Part shown: positions 1-11,855 of the stretch, in pieces | Position numbering within the stretch: position 1 is the first letter of the stretch | How the letters are laid out: every line of letters begins with the position of its first letter | Position numbers and translations under genes: made by a program | Source of the DNA: Myrmaecium sp. VS I D KN 1 | Lineage: Eukaryota > Ascomycota > Dothideomycetes > Valsariales > Valsariaceae | Assembly (NCBI GenBank): GCA_019775845.1 | Contig: JADQAV010000009.1 | Location: forward strand, 1,302,001-1,366,000 | Length of the DNA stretch: 64,000 nucleotides | Direction of reading: 5' to 3' | Notes under the pieces: model-generated | Seen by the model: only the letters and a program-made list of their open reading frames with translations | The model's database searches: none | What the model was told of the DNA's origin: nothing

Positions 1-187
1 ATTCCATCGGGGGTTTGTTGAGGTCTTCCTTGGCGATCGCCGCATACCATTCGGGATCGAACATGTAATCGGGCGCGAAGCAGTGCTCCATGGCGTCGTC
101 GTACGCCCGAGGCAGCGACCGTGTATATCCGGGTGACTGGAGAGATCCATGCGCAATGGCAGGGTTGTAAGGACCGCTGTCCTGCAT
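1..187 (-). CDS. 5' part of an unrecognised protein gene, cut by window edge
   Basis: On the minus strand an ATG at 187 opens a frame that runs without a stop to base 1, giving 62 residues that begin MQDSGPYNPAIAHG and include an aromatic, acidic stretch (CFAPDYMFDPEWY). I recognise no domain. The fragment is polar and could be the disordered N-terminus of a regulator or signalling protein, but that is only a guess. It diverges from ALG2, which lies on the same strand upstream at 926-2461. The start is supported by an open frame of normal composition and by noncoding-looking sequence upstream. The rest of the gene lies outside the window. Confidence 0.5.
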   Translation of the reverse strand, partial: MQDSGPYNPAIAHGSLQSPGYTRSLPRAYDDAMEHCFAPDYMFDPEWYAAIAKEDLNKPPME

Positions 188-925
188 TGTCGCGTCCGTC
201 AGTCGCGCGACGGGGGCGGCGAATGTTGTTACGTGTACCGTGAAAGGCGCCGCTTGTTATCGTGATTAGAAAGAGGTATAGTGAGTCTGTGTGTGGGTTG
301 CGGGGTAGGGAGTGCGCAGTCAGAGTGGTGTGTGATGGCAAGGACGGTCGCAACGGTTCTTGTTGCGATCAAAGTTGGTTGCTTGCAGGTGGACGGAGAT
401 GGTCGATGCTTACGTAATGCCCGGCAGCACTGAGGGCGGGCACATGCGCGGGGAGTTCACGCTAGAAGCAAACGCCGGGAAGTGGGGCCAATTCAGACGC
501 AACGAAACGGCCGAGATGGATTTATCTGCCTAGTCCCCAAAATCATTGTACAGCGCGCCCTGATTCCGTGATGACCTTCAGCTTCTTTGTCCCTTCTCGA
601 GGGGGCGATGCGAGGTAACAACGTACTAAGTTATCGCCCTAAGAGCGGGAAGGGCCCGAACCTAACGCGTGTGATTCGTACCGGAAGTCATGCATCTCCG
701 GACTGTGAGATCTCTCGATCTCACCGTTGTCAGGGGCCAAAATGCGGGGAATAACTAGCTTTCTCCGGTTGCCCCAGCCTCGGAAGAGCGTTTCAAGAAC
801 GATCTCCGAGATTCACGGACTTTAGTATTTTGGCAATGAACCGCTGTGCGTGCCTTGCAGCCTTGACAGATATTAATACATTGGACACTCTACCTCAGCC
901 TTGCTGGGATCAAGCACCGTTTTTC
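188..925. other. Intergenic: promoter of the left-edge gene and ALG2 3' flank
   Basis: This stretch separates the ATG of the left-edge gene from the ALG2 stop codon. I see no long open frame, tRNA-like arm or repeat. It should hold the promoter of the minus-strand gene at the edge and the ALG2 terminator region, but no distinct signal stands out. Confidence 0.5.
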
Positions 926-2461
926 TCATAGAACCCACCAAGCAAGCCCTCCGAAAACTGCACCAACAACACCTGCTACCATAACAACGCCGGCAGCGCT
1001 GATAATGGGAGGACGTGGAGCGTGCATCATCGCCTCGATTTCACCCTCCAGTCGCTCCGCCATCTTGGCAGTGGAGAATTCCGCCTTCACACGTTCACGC
1101 CCTTGCCGTCCCATGCTATCCTGCTTTTCGAGATTCCGATCATCAACCACGAACCGCATGACCTCAGTCCACTCCTGCACATTTGCTACGTTCCTAAGCC
1201 ATCCAGTTTCTCCCTCGACGACGGTCTCTGTCGGTCCCCCTTCGTTGGCCGCGAGTACCGGGGTACCGGCAAGCATCGCTTCCAACGGCACGATTCCGAA
1301 ATGCTCGTTACGAGGAGTGTAGACCAGTAGCCTTGCTGAGGACAGAAGAGCCGCCTTGAACGCATTCGGGACAGAATGCAGGAAAAGCACGGAGATGTCG
1401 TCGGGAATGGCCTGAGCGGTGATCATGCTCTTTGCTGTTGCGTGCTTGAGCTCAAGAGAGTCTGCGAGCGCAACAAGCTCACTGTACGTAGATAGATTTT
1501 CCGGCACGCGAGGATCGTAGCCCCCTGTATGAACTATGAGCAACGTGATGATGGAGAGCAATCTCACAGCACTCACCAGCAATTACAAGCCGAGTCGCCT
1601 GTCTCTCTTCAGGTGTCAAACCGGCATAGGCTTTGATAGCCAGCGCTATGTCTTTCTTCTTTTCATATCGGTTGATGCTCAGCAGCACCTTCTTGTCCTC
1701 CCATAGCCTATCGCTCTTATTGTCCACCTTGATAGAGGTATCGACACATGGATATACGACCTTCGGATCTCTGCTCTTCAACCTAGGAAAGGCCTGGCCA
1801 AAGACACCTTTCGTAAAGTTGCTGTTCACTACGATCGTATCGCTGCATCCCGTGCTCCAGCTTTCGACCCAGTCGAACGGAGCTCTGTACAAGCTCTTCA
1901 GCGGCCCGCCTTTCTTCGCCAGAAGTTTGTCGGGAAAGTGGCAATAGAATAACACTCGTGGGTCGGGCAGCATGAACCGGAGCAACGGGATCCCTGCGCT
2001 GAGCTGGTCGAAGAAGTAGACGTCAGGCTTCAGGCTTCTCAGCTCGTCCGAGAGCAAGGTGATCTGGAGTATCAGGTGCAGCTGGCGGAGGATAGCGCAG
2101 AGGATCGCAAGTCGGCCGAGGATGGCTGGTGGGACTAGCTTGTTCCCACGAACGCGGACATCGAGGGTTCCTTTTGTTTCGCAAGTATATCAAGGCGAGA
2201 TCTCAGCTACCATAGTCTTTTTTTTCGGTTTTCGTTGAACTCTCAACTTTGCGTGGTTGGGCTTGCGAAGCAAGTGCGCTGTTGTTGCTTACCGTCGCGC
2301 GCCTCGTCGAAGCAATGTCGCGGGTCACAGTGAGAGGTGAATATCGTCACTTTGTGGCCCCGGTTCTGTAGTCCTACGGCAGCGTCGATGACGAGACGCT
2401 CGGCGCCGCCGATACCGAGGTCCGGGTGGAAGAAGACGATGTGCTTCTTGTCTTTGGACAT
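926..2461 (-). CDS. ALG2: ALG2, alpha-1,3/1,6-mannosyltransferase of the dolichol pathway
   Basis: The GT4 glycosyltransferase adds the second and third mannose to GDP-mannose-fed Man1GlcNAc2-PP-dolichol on the cytosolic face of the ER. Exons, minus strand: 2461-2293, 2170-1577, 1524-926, giving 453 residues, the family's usual size. The N-terminus ([19 protein letters not shown]) carries the glycine-rich GIGGAERLV motif. The middle has the family blocks [10 protein letters not shown] and CHFPDKLLA. The C-terminal half has the EX7E nucleotide-sugar motif, with E328 and E336 in [10 protein letters not shown] hydrophobic tail (about residues 431-453) fits ER membrane contact. Introns of 122 and 52 bases have GTAAGC/AAAAG and GTGAGT/ACAG ends and restore the frame exactly. 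The start is the first conserved Met; further in-frame sequence upstream is not family-like. Confidence 0.95.
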
Positions 2462-2803
2462 TGTTGGAAAGCAAAGAAGAGACCTGCGGGGAAGGAAACC
2501 GTGTTGGTATGATCGTGTTTGGGTGTAAGTAGTACGTAGTGTTCCAGGGTCCCCGGGAAGGTTTAGGCGAGGTTCTCCGCCAGGAGCTTCCAAGCTTCGA
2601 TGTCTGAGGAGCATCACCTGCGACCTCGATGATTGCGCGTATGCCTTGAATGAAGAACGAGGCCTCGTGGAGTCGCTATCCTCTAACGCGTATGCATGCT
2701 TGTTCGATGGAAACTCAGCGGCCCTCACTCCTTGTCAACCGTGGACGGGTGACATACCCCCGATGAATGCAGCTATCCGGAGCTCCATATCTAGATCACC
2801 AAC
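2462..2803. promoter_or_regulatory. Divergent promoter region between ALG2 and VPS15
   Basis: These 342 bases separate the ATGs of two divergently transcribed genes, so both promoters and 5' leaders must lie here or overlap the neighbours. The ALG2 frame stays open upstream to 2728, but that peptide has no family resemblance and is treated as leader. No clear TATA box is seen. Confidence 0.55.
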
Positions 2804-5800
2804 ATGGGGCAAGGCTACTCCCTGACGACCTTGTCCGCTGGCTCTGCCGGTATCGATGTGCCAGAGCTGGCGGACCTGACCTACGAGAAATCGCTGGGAA
2901 ATGCACGCTTCATGAAGACGATCCGGGCTCGGCATAAGGATGGCCTGGTTGTCGCGAAAGTGGTCATGAAGCCCTACTCGAGCATGGACTTGAAAGGCTA
3001 CGTTGATGCCATACTCGGTGAGTAAGATGACGTTTCCTGCCAAACATCCAAGCAGAGCCTTATCAGTGCTGAACCAGCTCCTAGAGGAGAGAAAGGTTCT
3101 CACCGATGTCCCAAATGCTTTGCCATATCATCGCATCCTGGAGACAAGTGCCAATGGGTACTTGGTCCGGCAATATATCCATAGTTCTCTTTACGACAGG
3201 ATGAGTACCCGCCCCTTTTTGGAAGATATAGAGAAGAAGTGGCTTGCTTTTCAACTTCTTTGCGCGGTTCGGGATTGCCACGCGCGGAACATCTATCACG
3301 GCGATATCAAAACGGAGAACGTTTTGGTCACTTCCTGGAACTGGCTTTATCTGTCTGACTTCTCGTCATCATTCAAGCCAACATATTTACCTGAGGATAA
3401 TCCTGCGGACTTTTCTTTCTATTTCGACACCTCCGGTAGACGGACTTGTTATCTGGCGCCCGAACGGTTTCTCTCGGCTGGGACAGTACCCGAGGGGGAA
3501 GGTAATGTGAACTGGGCCATGGACGTGTTCAGTGTAGGCTGTGTCATCGCCGAGCTATTCCTCGAAACTCCCATCTTCTCACTCAGCCAAATCTTCAAAT
3601 ATCGTCAAGGAGAATATTCCCCGGACCACGTTCATCTTGACAAAATCCATGATAAGGAGATACGGGAGATGGTGTCACATATGATCCAGCTGGAACCCGA
3701 GTCGCGATACTCAGCAGAGGAATATCTCAATTTCTGGCGACGACGGGCATTCCCCGACTACTTCTATAGCTTCCTCCATCAATACATATACGTCATGACC
3801 GACCCCTCATCCGGGCGAAAGCCTGTCACCGCTGGAGGCGAGAACCTGGGAGAGTCTGATGACCGGATTGATCAGTTATATAACGATTTCGATAAAATCT
3901 CGTACTTTCTGGCCGAGGATAAAGAGCCGCACAAGAGCAAGCAAAAGGGAAATCGAACGCCCAGAAGAGATACATTTCCGTTGCACATCGACATTCCTAA
4001 CTACCGTCACCGGGCCGCGTTAGCAGAGGAGAGGTCATTGGATGAGGGTGCAGTCATCTTTCTGAACATTGTGGTCTCATCGATACGGAATACAGCCAGG
4101 GCCACTGCACGGATACGGGCTTGCGAGCTCCTATTGGCTTTCGCGGAGAAGACAACTGATGAAGCAATACTCGATCGCATCGTCCCGTATGTGATGGCTT
4201 TACTGAACGACAAGGCGGACCTAGTAAAGATCGCGGCCCTCAGAACCCTGACGCAGCTGTTGGCCATGGTGGCAGTGGTCACGCCGATCAATGCGTATGT
4301 CTTCCCGGAGTATATCTTGCCCAGGCTTCAGCCGTTGGCTACTGGCTCTTCAACGCACCCGAATCCCCTTGTTCGGGCCACATATGCTTCTTGCATCGCT
4401 ACTTTAGCAACGACGGCATCAAAGTTCCTCGACTTGACGCAAGCGCTTCGCGCGGATGGCACCCTTCCCACAAGCGACCCCGAAACCGAGGAAGACAGCA
4501 TCAGCTACTCATACTATCAGCATCAGTACGATGTGGCGCGTGAGGATTTGACGAGTCAGCTTGAGGTCCAGACCAAAGCGCTGTTAACGGACCCTGATGC
4601 TTCGGTGCGTCGGGCCATGCTTGGCTCCGTGGGAAGCCTGTGTGTCTTCTTTGGGAGCGCTAGAGCCAGCGATGTGATCCTAAGCCATCTCAACACCTAC
4701 CTCAACGATCGAGACTGGATGCTAAAATGCGCCTTTTTTGAGGCCATCGTGGGCGTCGCCATCTATGTTGGCGGACCAAGTTTAGAGGAGTTTATATTGC
4801 CACTTATGGTGCAAGCCTTGACTGATCTGGAAGAATTCGTCGTAGAACGAGCACTTCGCTCGTTTTCCTCAATGGCTCAGTTGGGCCTCTTTCAAAGGAC
4901 TAAGACATGGGAACTGGTTGATGTGGTCGGCCGGTTCACTATGCATCCGAATATCTGGATCAGAGAAGCTGCTGCTCACTTCATATCTTCTGCCATCCGC
5001 TTCCTCTCTATTGCTGACAACCATAGCATCATTGTCCCTTTGATAAAGCCCTATCTGAAGGTCTTGCCGTCCGAGCTTTCTGAGTTGCGGATCTTGGATT
5101 CACTGAAGAAGCCCCTCCCGAGGCTGGTGTTGGAGATGGCGATGACCTGGGCAACAAAGAGCGAGAGGGGCATTTTCTGGCTTCCGGCGCAACAACAACG
5201 GACCTTCACGTTTGGCGGAGGAGACGAATCAATTCCCACGGTGTCCGCCAAAGACCTCGGACCTAAGGCACTCGCGAGAACGCCGAAGAATGAAGAGGAT
5301 GAGCAGTGGATCACTCGACTTCGTAACGCTGGTATGACTGCTGATGACGAGTTCAAGCTTATCGCTTTGCGAGAGTACATCTGGCAAGTCGCTCACAGAA
5401 GGCGGAAGGAAGGACCGGAGTCGAAGTCGTCGAGGTTCAATTCCATACTCACTCTTTCAAGCCTGGGGATCACGCCACAAACAGTCTTTTTCACCCCAAA
5501 GCAGGAGTTGCTGGAAGAAGCACTTAACGAAGAAATGTCGCCGGTGGAAAAACAGCCTCGCACGATAGCGGATGCTCTGCTCGACGCGACAGTAGACGAT
5601 GGCAAGGTTATGCGCAGGACTTCTCTTCCCGCGCAACAACGAGAAGACATTCGGACGCGTGAACGTTCAGCCACAAACGGAGAAACACAAAGCTCATCAT
5701 CGGATGTGGAACCGCGCAGGTCTCTTCAAGTACCCCAAAAAGGCGACATTGCTTCCCCAGTAGCCTCATCTCCTGCCGGATCGCTCCAATCGCTTAGGAC

Positions 5801-7742
5801 TGGCCATGCTCTCCGACCGATGGGCAGTGCTATCAATCTTCTTAGTAAGACGGACTCTCGTAACGGAAACAAAGCCATCGCAGAGATCGGCACCAGCCCC
5901 GAAAACGCCTTCGGCAAAGTCGACGGTTCCAATTCGAACCCGAAAGAGCCGAAAGAGCAAATAAATACGCCGCTTTCGCTGGCTCAGCGCTTGAACCGCG
6001 CCAGCCCGGAAGCGGGGAAGTATAAAGATGGATACTCCTACGACGGAAACGACCCTACCGTGCTGAAACTGCTGGACTCTCTGTATCTCGAGAACTACCC
6101 GGCTGACAGGGTCGAATTCGGTCCCTTTGTCCCAGCATTGAGTGGACGGCAGCCGATTAGGCGAGGAAGTGGGGCTGGCGGGCCGTGGAGGCCTGAGGGG
6201 ACGTTGGTTGCGATGCTTGGTGAACATACTGCAGGTGTGACCCGTGTTGTTGTCGCACCGGACCATGCCTTCTTCCTCACGGGCTCCGATGATGGGACGG
6301 TCAAGGTCTGGGATGCAGGCAGACTCGAGCGTAACATCTCTCACCGGGCCCGTCAAACGTACAAACTGGCGGAAGGTGCCAAAGTAACCAGCCTCACCTT
6401 CATCGAGAACAGCCACTGTTTTACTGTGACCGGAGACGACGGCTCGCTCGCTGTGGTCCGGGTGGACTGCCAGGCAGGCCAAAATGGCACGCGGTACGGG
6501 AAGCTGAGAGTCCTGCGCTCAAGCAGAACCATCTCTCCCGATGTATCCAGCGCAGGCTTACCAGGCGAGGGTGCGGAATTCGCTGTGTGGAGCGAGCACT
6601 ACAAGTCCGACAGCCAATCCATCTTGATGCTGGCAACTAATAAATCACGGATCGTGGGCATCGAGCTCCGGACCATGAGCTGCATCTACGACCTCCGAAA
6701 TCCGCTCCACCACGGCACGCCTACCTGCTTCGCCATGGACCGTCGGCACCACTGGCTGATCCTCGGCACCTCCCATGGCGTCCTTGACCTCTGGGATCTG
6801 CGATTTCGCTTGCGGCTCAAGGCCTGGGGCTTCGCGGCCGCCACCCCGATCCACCGTCTCATCCTTCAGCCGATCCGGGGCAGCCGCAAGAGCAGGCTGC
6901 ACGTCGCCGGCGGCACCGGCCAGGGCGAGGTCACGACGTGGGACGTGGAGAAGAGCGTGTGCGTCCAGGTGCTCCGGACGGGGTACTGCCGCGACTCCTC
7001 CCTGGCCAAGTCTACCACGCTCATCGACATCGACGAGGAGCGGGCGGGCGGCATGCTAGGTCGCTTCGCCACCTCGACCGCACTGTCTCCCTCTCCCTCT
7101 CCCAGTCCGACACCGACCACCTTCTCCTCGTCATCCTCATCCGCCGCTTCGAGCCAAGACAATACCATCAGGGCCATGCACCTCATCACCCAGATCTCAT
7201 CCTCCTCCACCACCTCCGACGGCGGCGACGGCAGCAGCAACACCACCCACCCTTCCTCAAGCCCCTACCCCTCCGCCGACGGCCCCGCCACATCCGAAAG
7301 CCGTCACTACCACCTCCTCACCGCGGGTCCGGACCGCCAAGTCCGCTTCTGGGATCCGGCCCGGCCGGAGCACTGCGCCGTCGTGAGCGGCCTCGGCACC
7401 GGGCCCGACGACTCCCGTCCGCCGACGTACGCCTTCGTCCAGCCGGCCGGCGCCGGCACCAGCGAGGCCCGCGTCCTGTGTGAGAGCTTGCCCGCCGGCG
7501 CGGAAGGTGGAGCGTCTGCGGGGGCGGCTGCGGGGCCGGTAGCGGGAGGGAAGAGACCGGGTTTGTCGGGTACACGGGCTAATGGGAGTAGTCGGCCGAG
7601 TCGGAGTGCGGTTTTGCTGATGCAGCAGCGGAACTTGCTGCGTACACATCTTGATACCGTTCTTGATGTTGCGTTGCTGGAGTGGCCGTATGGGATGTGC
7701 GTTAGTGCGGATCGGGCGGGGATGGTGTATGTGTTTTCGTGA
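2804..7742 (+). CDS. VPS15: VPS15, regulatory protein kinase of the class III PI3-kinase complex
   Basis: Vps15 scaffolds Vps34 and Vps30/Atg6 for PI3P synthesis in vacuolar sorting and autophagy. Exons: 2804-3017 and 3085-7742; the 67-base intron (GTGAGT...CCTAG) restores the conserved ERKVLTDVPNALPY. The protein has 1,623 residues. It begins MGQG, a likely N-myristoylation site (Gly2). The kinase domain covers about residues 25-300, with catalytic loop HGDIKTEN (143-150) and DFS (163-165) in place of the usual DFG. HEAT/armadillo-like repeats follow at about 380-720, and a WD40 propeller at about 1,170-1,623 ends in AGMVYVFS. A Ser/Pro/Thr-rich insertion at about 1,404-1,480 interrupts the propeller. 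The gene is much GC-richer from about 6.7 kb onward. It diverges from ALG2 and converges on RKI1. Confidence 0.96.
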
Positions 7743-8184
7743 CGAAGGGGGGTGGTGGTGGTGGTGGTGGTGGTTGTGGTGGATCCGATTTCTCTCTCTG
7801 GTTATTTATTTTTTTATTCTTCTCTTTGCTCTTTTGTACATTCACGACTCTGGAAATCCAACTTGAAAAATTCGCCCACTTCATTCTACACTGACGTGAT
7901 TTTTACAGGCTGATTTCCGTTGGATCCTGATCCCAATCCCGGTCCATGTCAACGATCATTCATCTCTATGGTGAACGACATGGAAAATCTTCTTCAACAT
8001 GGCGACAAACATCCAATATAGATATGCTCCTTCCTCAGCCATTCAATGCATAGAGAGTCCCGTCATATCCAATTCCGCCACTCCTCCTCTTGCATCTGCC
8101 ATTCCCTTCCTTTCCTTTCTTCGCCCACTCCGCCTCGCCCAATCACCGTCCTAAGAGGAAAAAAGAGAGAGAAAGACAAAAAAC
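7743..8184. other. Convergent 3' flanks of VPS15 and RKI1
   Basis: The region holds the 3' untranslated DNA of two convergent genes. A (GGT) microsatellite of about eight units starts at 7751, just after the VPS15 stop, and a T-rich tract follows at about 7790-7830. No gene is apparent; the Trp-rich frame across the GGT run is a shadow. Confidence 0.6.
7751..7774. repeat. (GGT)8 trinucleotide microsatellite
   Basis: A near-perfect GGT array lies about nine bases after the VPS15 stop codon, in the presumed 3' UTR. It is followed by an interrupted TTGTGGTGG. Confidence 0.8.
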
Positions 8185-9140
8185 CTACGCCTTCGCCGGC
8201 GCAACACGGACCTGCACGCTCCCATCCGGCATCCCAAAATACACCGCCACGGGCTTCTGTCCGCCGGTCGCGCCCTGGGCGATCGCCGCCGGGCCATCCG
8301 GACCCGCAAACAAGCCCACCTCCAGCACACCGGTGAGGAGCTTGATGGCGCGCGAGAGGCGCTCGACCTCCCACACGCCGTCGGCGCCGTCGCCGGCACC
8401 CCGACCAGCGGCCACGTCGCCGGCGGTCAGGAGCGGGCGGAAGGGCGCGTCGACGATGAAGAAGCCTTGGTCGGTTTTGAGGGGCCCGGATTTGAGCAGG
8501 GGGTTCGTGCGGATGGTGGGGTTGGGGGAGCCGAGCTCGCGCAGCCCGCGCAGGACGGTGGCGGAGGCGATGGGGGCGACTTCGATGGGGATGGAGGGCC
8601 AGTTGGTGAGCAGGCGGGGTTGGGCTTTGCGGTAGTCTTTTAGGGTATCGTTAGCTGTTTTCCTTGTTTTTTTTTTTTTTTTTTTTTTTTTTTTCTTTTT
8701 TTCTCTCTCTCTCTCTCATCTTTTTCCTGTGTATGGTCTTTAGGGATGATCGGAGGCTTACCAGCGACGCAGACAAACTTGCGGGCGCGCTCGACGACGA
8801 GCTTCTCCTGGAAGAGACAGGCGCCGCCGCCCTTGATGCAGTTGAGCTCCTCGTCGACCTCGTCGGCGCCGTCGAAGGCGACGTCGAGGATGGTGTTCTC
8901 CGGCAAGGAGTCGAAGAGGATCGGGGTGAGGCCGGCGTTGACGATGACCTGGCGGGACTGGTAGCCGGTGGGGACGAAGCGGATGTGCGGGTTGGTGGAG
9001 CGCTCCTTGATGGCCTCGACGACGTAGATGATGGTCGTGCCGGAGCCGATGCCGACGTAGCTGGCGGCCGGGTCGAAGTGGTCGGCGACGGCGCGGATCG
9101 CGGCCGACTTCTTCGCCTCCTCGATCGTCTCGGTGGACAT
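8185..9140 (-). CDS. RKI1: RKI1, ribose-5-phosphate isomerase
   Basis: The enzyme interconverts ribose-5-phosphate and ribulose-5-phosphate in the non-oxidative pentose phosphate pathway (RpiA type, cytosolic). Exons, minus strand: 9140-8762 and 8636-8185, giving 276 residues. Seen motifs: GIGSGTT (30-36) for phosphate binding, DGADEVD (90-96) with catalytic Asp residues, KGGG (103-106) and the following EK pair. The C-terminus has SVQVRVAPAKA after YFGMPDGS. The 125-base intron contains a long A-rich run on the sense strand and a CTAAC branch site near its 3' end. The start MSTETIEEAKK matches the family length. The frame stays open for about 132 more residues upstream to an ATG at about 9536, so a longer product is possible. 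It converges on VPS15 and diverges from ULA1. Confidence 0.94.
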
Positions 9141-9990
9141 GGCGGGCGTCGGGGCGGAGTGGTGGTGGTGGCGGAGGAGCTCGAGCGTGGACAAGGGCGC
9201 GGCGGGGTTGCGCGGAGGTTGCGGGTGGAGGTTGTTGTGATCGAGCGAGGCGCGCGGGCGGAGCGGAACGGTGATCAGTTGGCTGTCGCACCGGCGGGGC
9301 GGATTGTAGGTGTACTGGTGGTGGTAGCGGTGGGCGCGGCGGCGGCGGTAGGGTGAGCAGGCGGACTGAAAAGCGGCGGCGGCAGCGGCGGCAGCAGCAG
9401 TATATGAGGATGCGGACGAGGAAGAGGCGGAGGGGACCGGCCGGAGTGGCCGCGACAGAGCGAGGACAGAGTGGGGCATCGATAAGGCAGCAAGCGACAG
9501 CGACAGCGAGGCCAGGCAGAAACTGGGAAGAGGCAACGGACTGAAGGCAACAAGATGCGGGGGGTCCTGTCACTCTTTAAAGAAAACCCGGGGAAACGAG
9601 GGGGAGGCGTCGACCGTCAGGCAGCCCTAGGCTAGGATTGGCATGTGAACTGGGCGTGTTGTTCCTGCGTCTGGCCTGAGGCGTCGGTCTCGCGTTCGCC
9701 GTACCAGCATCGCCTGACCATTGGATTTCCGTGGTTGGCTGCTTGGCTGGGATGATCGCATCAACAGCCTCGGCCTTGCCGCCTTGCCGCCTTGTCGCCT
9801 GGTTACCCCGCCTTCTTCAAGGTTCAAATCCCCCGTCATCCTCGGAGGGAGATGGTCCGACAGGCGTAGGGGCGGTGGCAGAATGACCTACCTGGGTACG
9901 ACCTTACGCTCTATCCATCATCGGCTTCGCCCTTATTTACCTTCCTACCGATTGCCTGTTATATAGCCCTTTTCATGCCCTGACGACGTC
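9141..9990. promoter_or_regulatory. Divergent promoter region between RKI1 and ULA1
   Basis: The RKI1-proximal 400 bases are GC-rich and open in the RKI1 frame, encoding a low-complexity Ala/Ser/His-rich extension that may be leader or an alternative N-terminus. The ULA1-proximal part contains GCCTTGCC iterations near 9775-9800. No RNA gene is evident. Confidence 0.5.
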
Positions 9991-11855
9991 ATGACTGGCA
10001 CCACTCCACCTCCGCTTCAAGGCCCAACTTCCAAGGAGAGGAAGTGAGTGATCCGCCCCTCATCGTGCACAGCTTCCCCTCTAGCTGACACCTGCTTCAG
10101 GTACGACAGGCAATTGCGCCTCTGGGCGGCCAGTGGACAAGCGGCGCTGGAAGACGCCCACATCCTCCTCATCAATTCGGGCCCCGGTGTGGTCGGCGTG
10201 GAAACCCTCAAGAACCTCGTCCTTCCAGGTCAGCAGCCGCCGCATCATCCCTCCCAAGACGTCCTTTCATGCTCACTTCTCCACAGGCGTGGGCCGCTTT
10301 ACTATCCTTGACTCCGCGCTCGTCACCCAGGCGGACCTGGGCGTCAACTTCTTCCTGGAGGAGGAGCATCTTGGACAGTACCGGGCGGAGCACACCTGCA
10401 ACCTCCTGAAGGAACTCAACCCAGACGTCCAAGGATTCTACATCACCGAGGTATGCGGCCCCTCTGCGAGACTAGTCGTACAGCCGTGACTGATCTATAC
10501 AAAAGCCTCTAGAGACCTTCTTCTCGAAATCCGATCCTCTCAAGCCATACTCGCTCATCCTTGTCACCTCTCCCGTCAAGTCGGAGATACTCGCAAACAT
10601 CTCCGCCTACGCATCCGAAACAGCCACGCCGGTATTCTACATCCACTCCGTTGGCTTCTACTCGCATTTCTCCGTCCACCTACCCCCGTCGTATCCCATT
10701 GTAGACACACATCCCGACCCTGCCACCACCACCGACCTTCGGCTTCTCTCACCATGGCCGGCGCTCTTGCAGTTCGCGGAGGAGAAAACGAAAAACATAG
10801 ATTCGCTAGACGACCACGAACACGGTCACATTCCTTACGTGCTGATTCTGTTGCATTATTTGGAGGAATGGAGGGCTTCACACGAGGGACAGGTACCGCA
10901 AAATTACAAGGAAAAGACTGCTTTCCGAGATTTTGTGAGGGCTGCCGCTAGGACAAGCAATCCCGAAGGAGGGGAGGAAAACTTCGACGAGGCGGTTGCG
11001 GCCGTGCTCAAATCACTAAATCCTCCGCAAGTCAGCAGCAAAGTGAAGGAGGTTCTGGCAGCGCCAGAGTGCACGGAACTCACTGCCGACTCGCCCAACT
11101 TCTGGATCATCGCCCATGCAATCTCGGAGTTCTACAACAAGCATGGCGTGCTCCCTCTCCCCGGCTCCGTGCCCGACATGAAAGCCCAGTCCGCCGACTA
11201 CATCCGCCTGCAAAACATCTACAAGACGAAGGCACGTGAGGACCTTTCCGAAGTCTCTCAGAGCGTGCGCGAACTGGAGCGCAAGCTGGGTCGTTCCACA
11301 CCCATCGAGGAGAAGGAGATCGAAGCGTTCTGCAAGAACGCCGGACACATCCAGCTCGTCCGCAGCCGGCCTTTCCACGTCGTGCGGCCAGGAGAAAAGG
11401 TGCGGTGGGGAGAGCGCGCGAAGTTCGCGGTGTCGAGCCTCAGCAACCCGGACGCCCTGCTGCCGCTGTACATCGCATTCCTCGCGTACGACGAGTACTG
11501 CGCGACGCACCTGCGCGACGGTCTCGGCGGCGCCGTCCGCCCGCCCGGCGTCGACGATGCGGACACCGACGCCGAGAAGCTGACGGGCATCGCGTACACG
11601 TTCCTGGACGACCTGATCGCGGAGGCGGGAACGGAGGTGGAGGAGCCGGAGTACACCGAGGTGAAGGACAAGCTGGCGGAGGTGGCGAGGGAGATCACCC
11701 GCGCTGCGGGCGGGGAGCTGCATAATATCGCGGCGCTGACGGGTGGGCTGGTAAGTCAGGAGGTGATCAAGGTGGTGACGAAGCAGTATCTGCCGGTGGA
11801 TAACACGTGTTTGTTTGATGGCATCACGAGTAAAACGTCGGTGGTGCGGTTGTGA
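9991..11855 (+). CDS. ULA1: ULA1, regulatory subunit of the NEDD8-activating enzyme (APPBP1/NAE1)
   Basis: Ula1 pairs with Uba3 to activate NEDD8/Rub1, which modifies cullins. Exons: 9991-10043, 10101-10228, 10287-10450, 10506-11855, giving 564 residues, close to the family size. The N-terminus reads [25 protein letters not shown], the start of the pseudo-adenylation domain, followed by [27 protein letters not shown], typical of E1-like folds. The subunit normally lacks the catalytic cysteine, which belongs to Uba3. The middle helical region (about 170-480) is typical of APPBP1, and the end reads [30 protein letters not shown]. Three introns of 55-58 bases have good GT-AG ends and the spliced frame is continuous. 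It diverges from RKI1 and is followed by ESF2 on the same strand. Confidence 0.95.

Noticed and set aside
8664-9356. 230-codon open frame opposite RKI1
   Set aside because: It is antisense to conserved RKI1 coding sequence and starts in a homopolymer.
9821-9833. GGTTCAAATCC, resembling a tRNA T-loop
   Set aside because: No matching A box, anticodon arm or acceptor stem could be laid around it.
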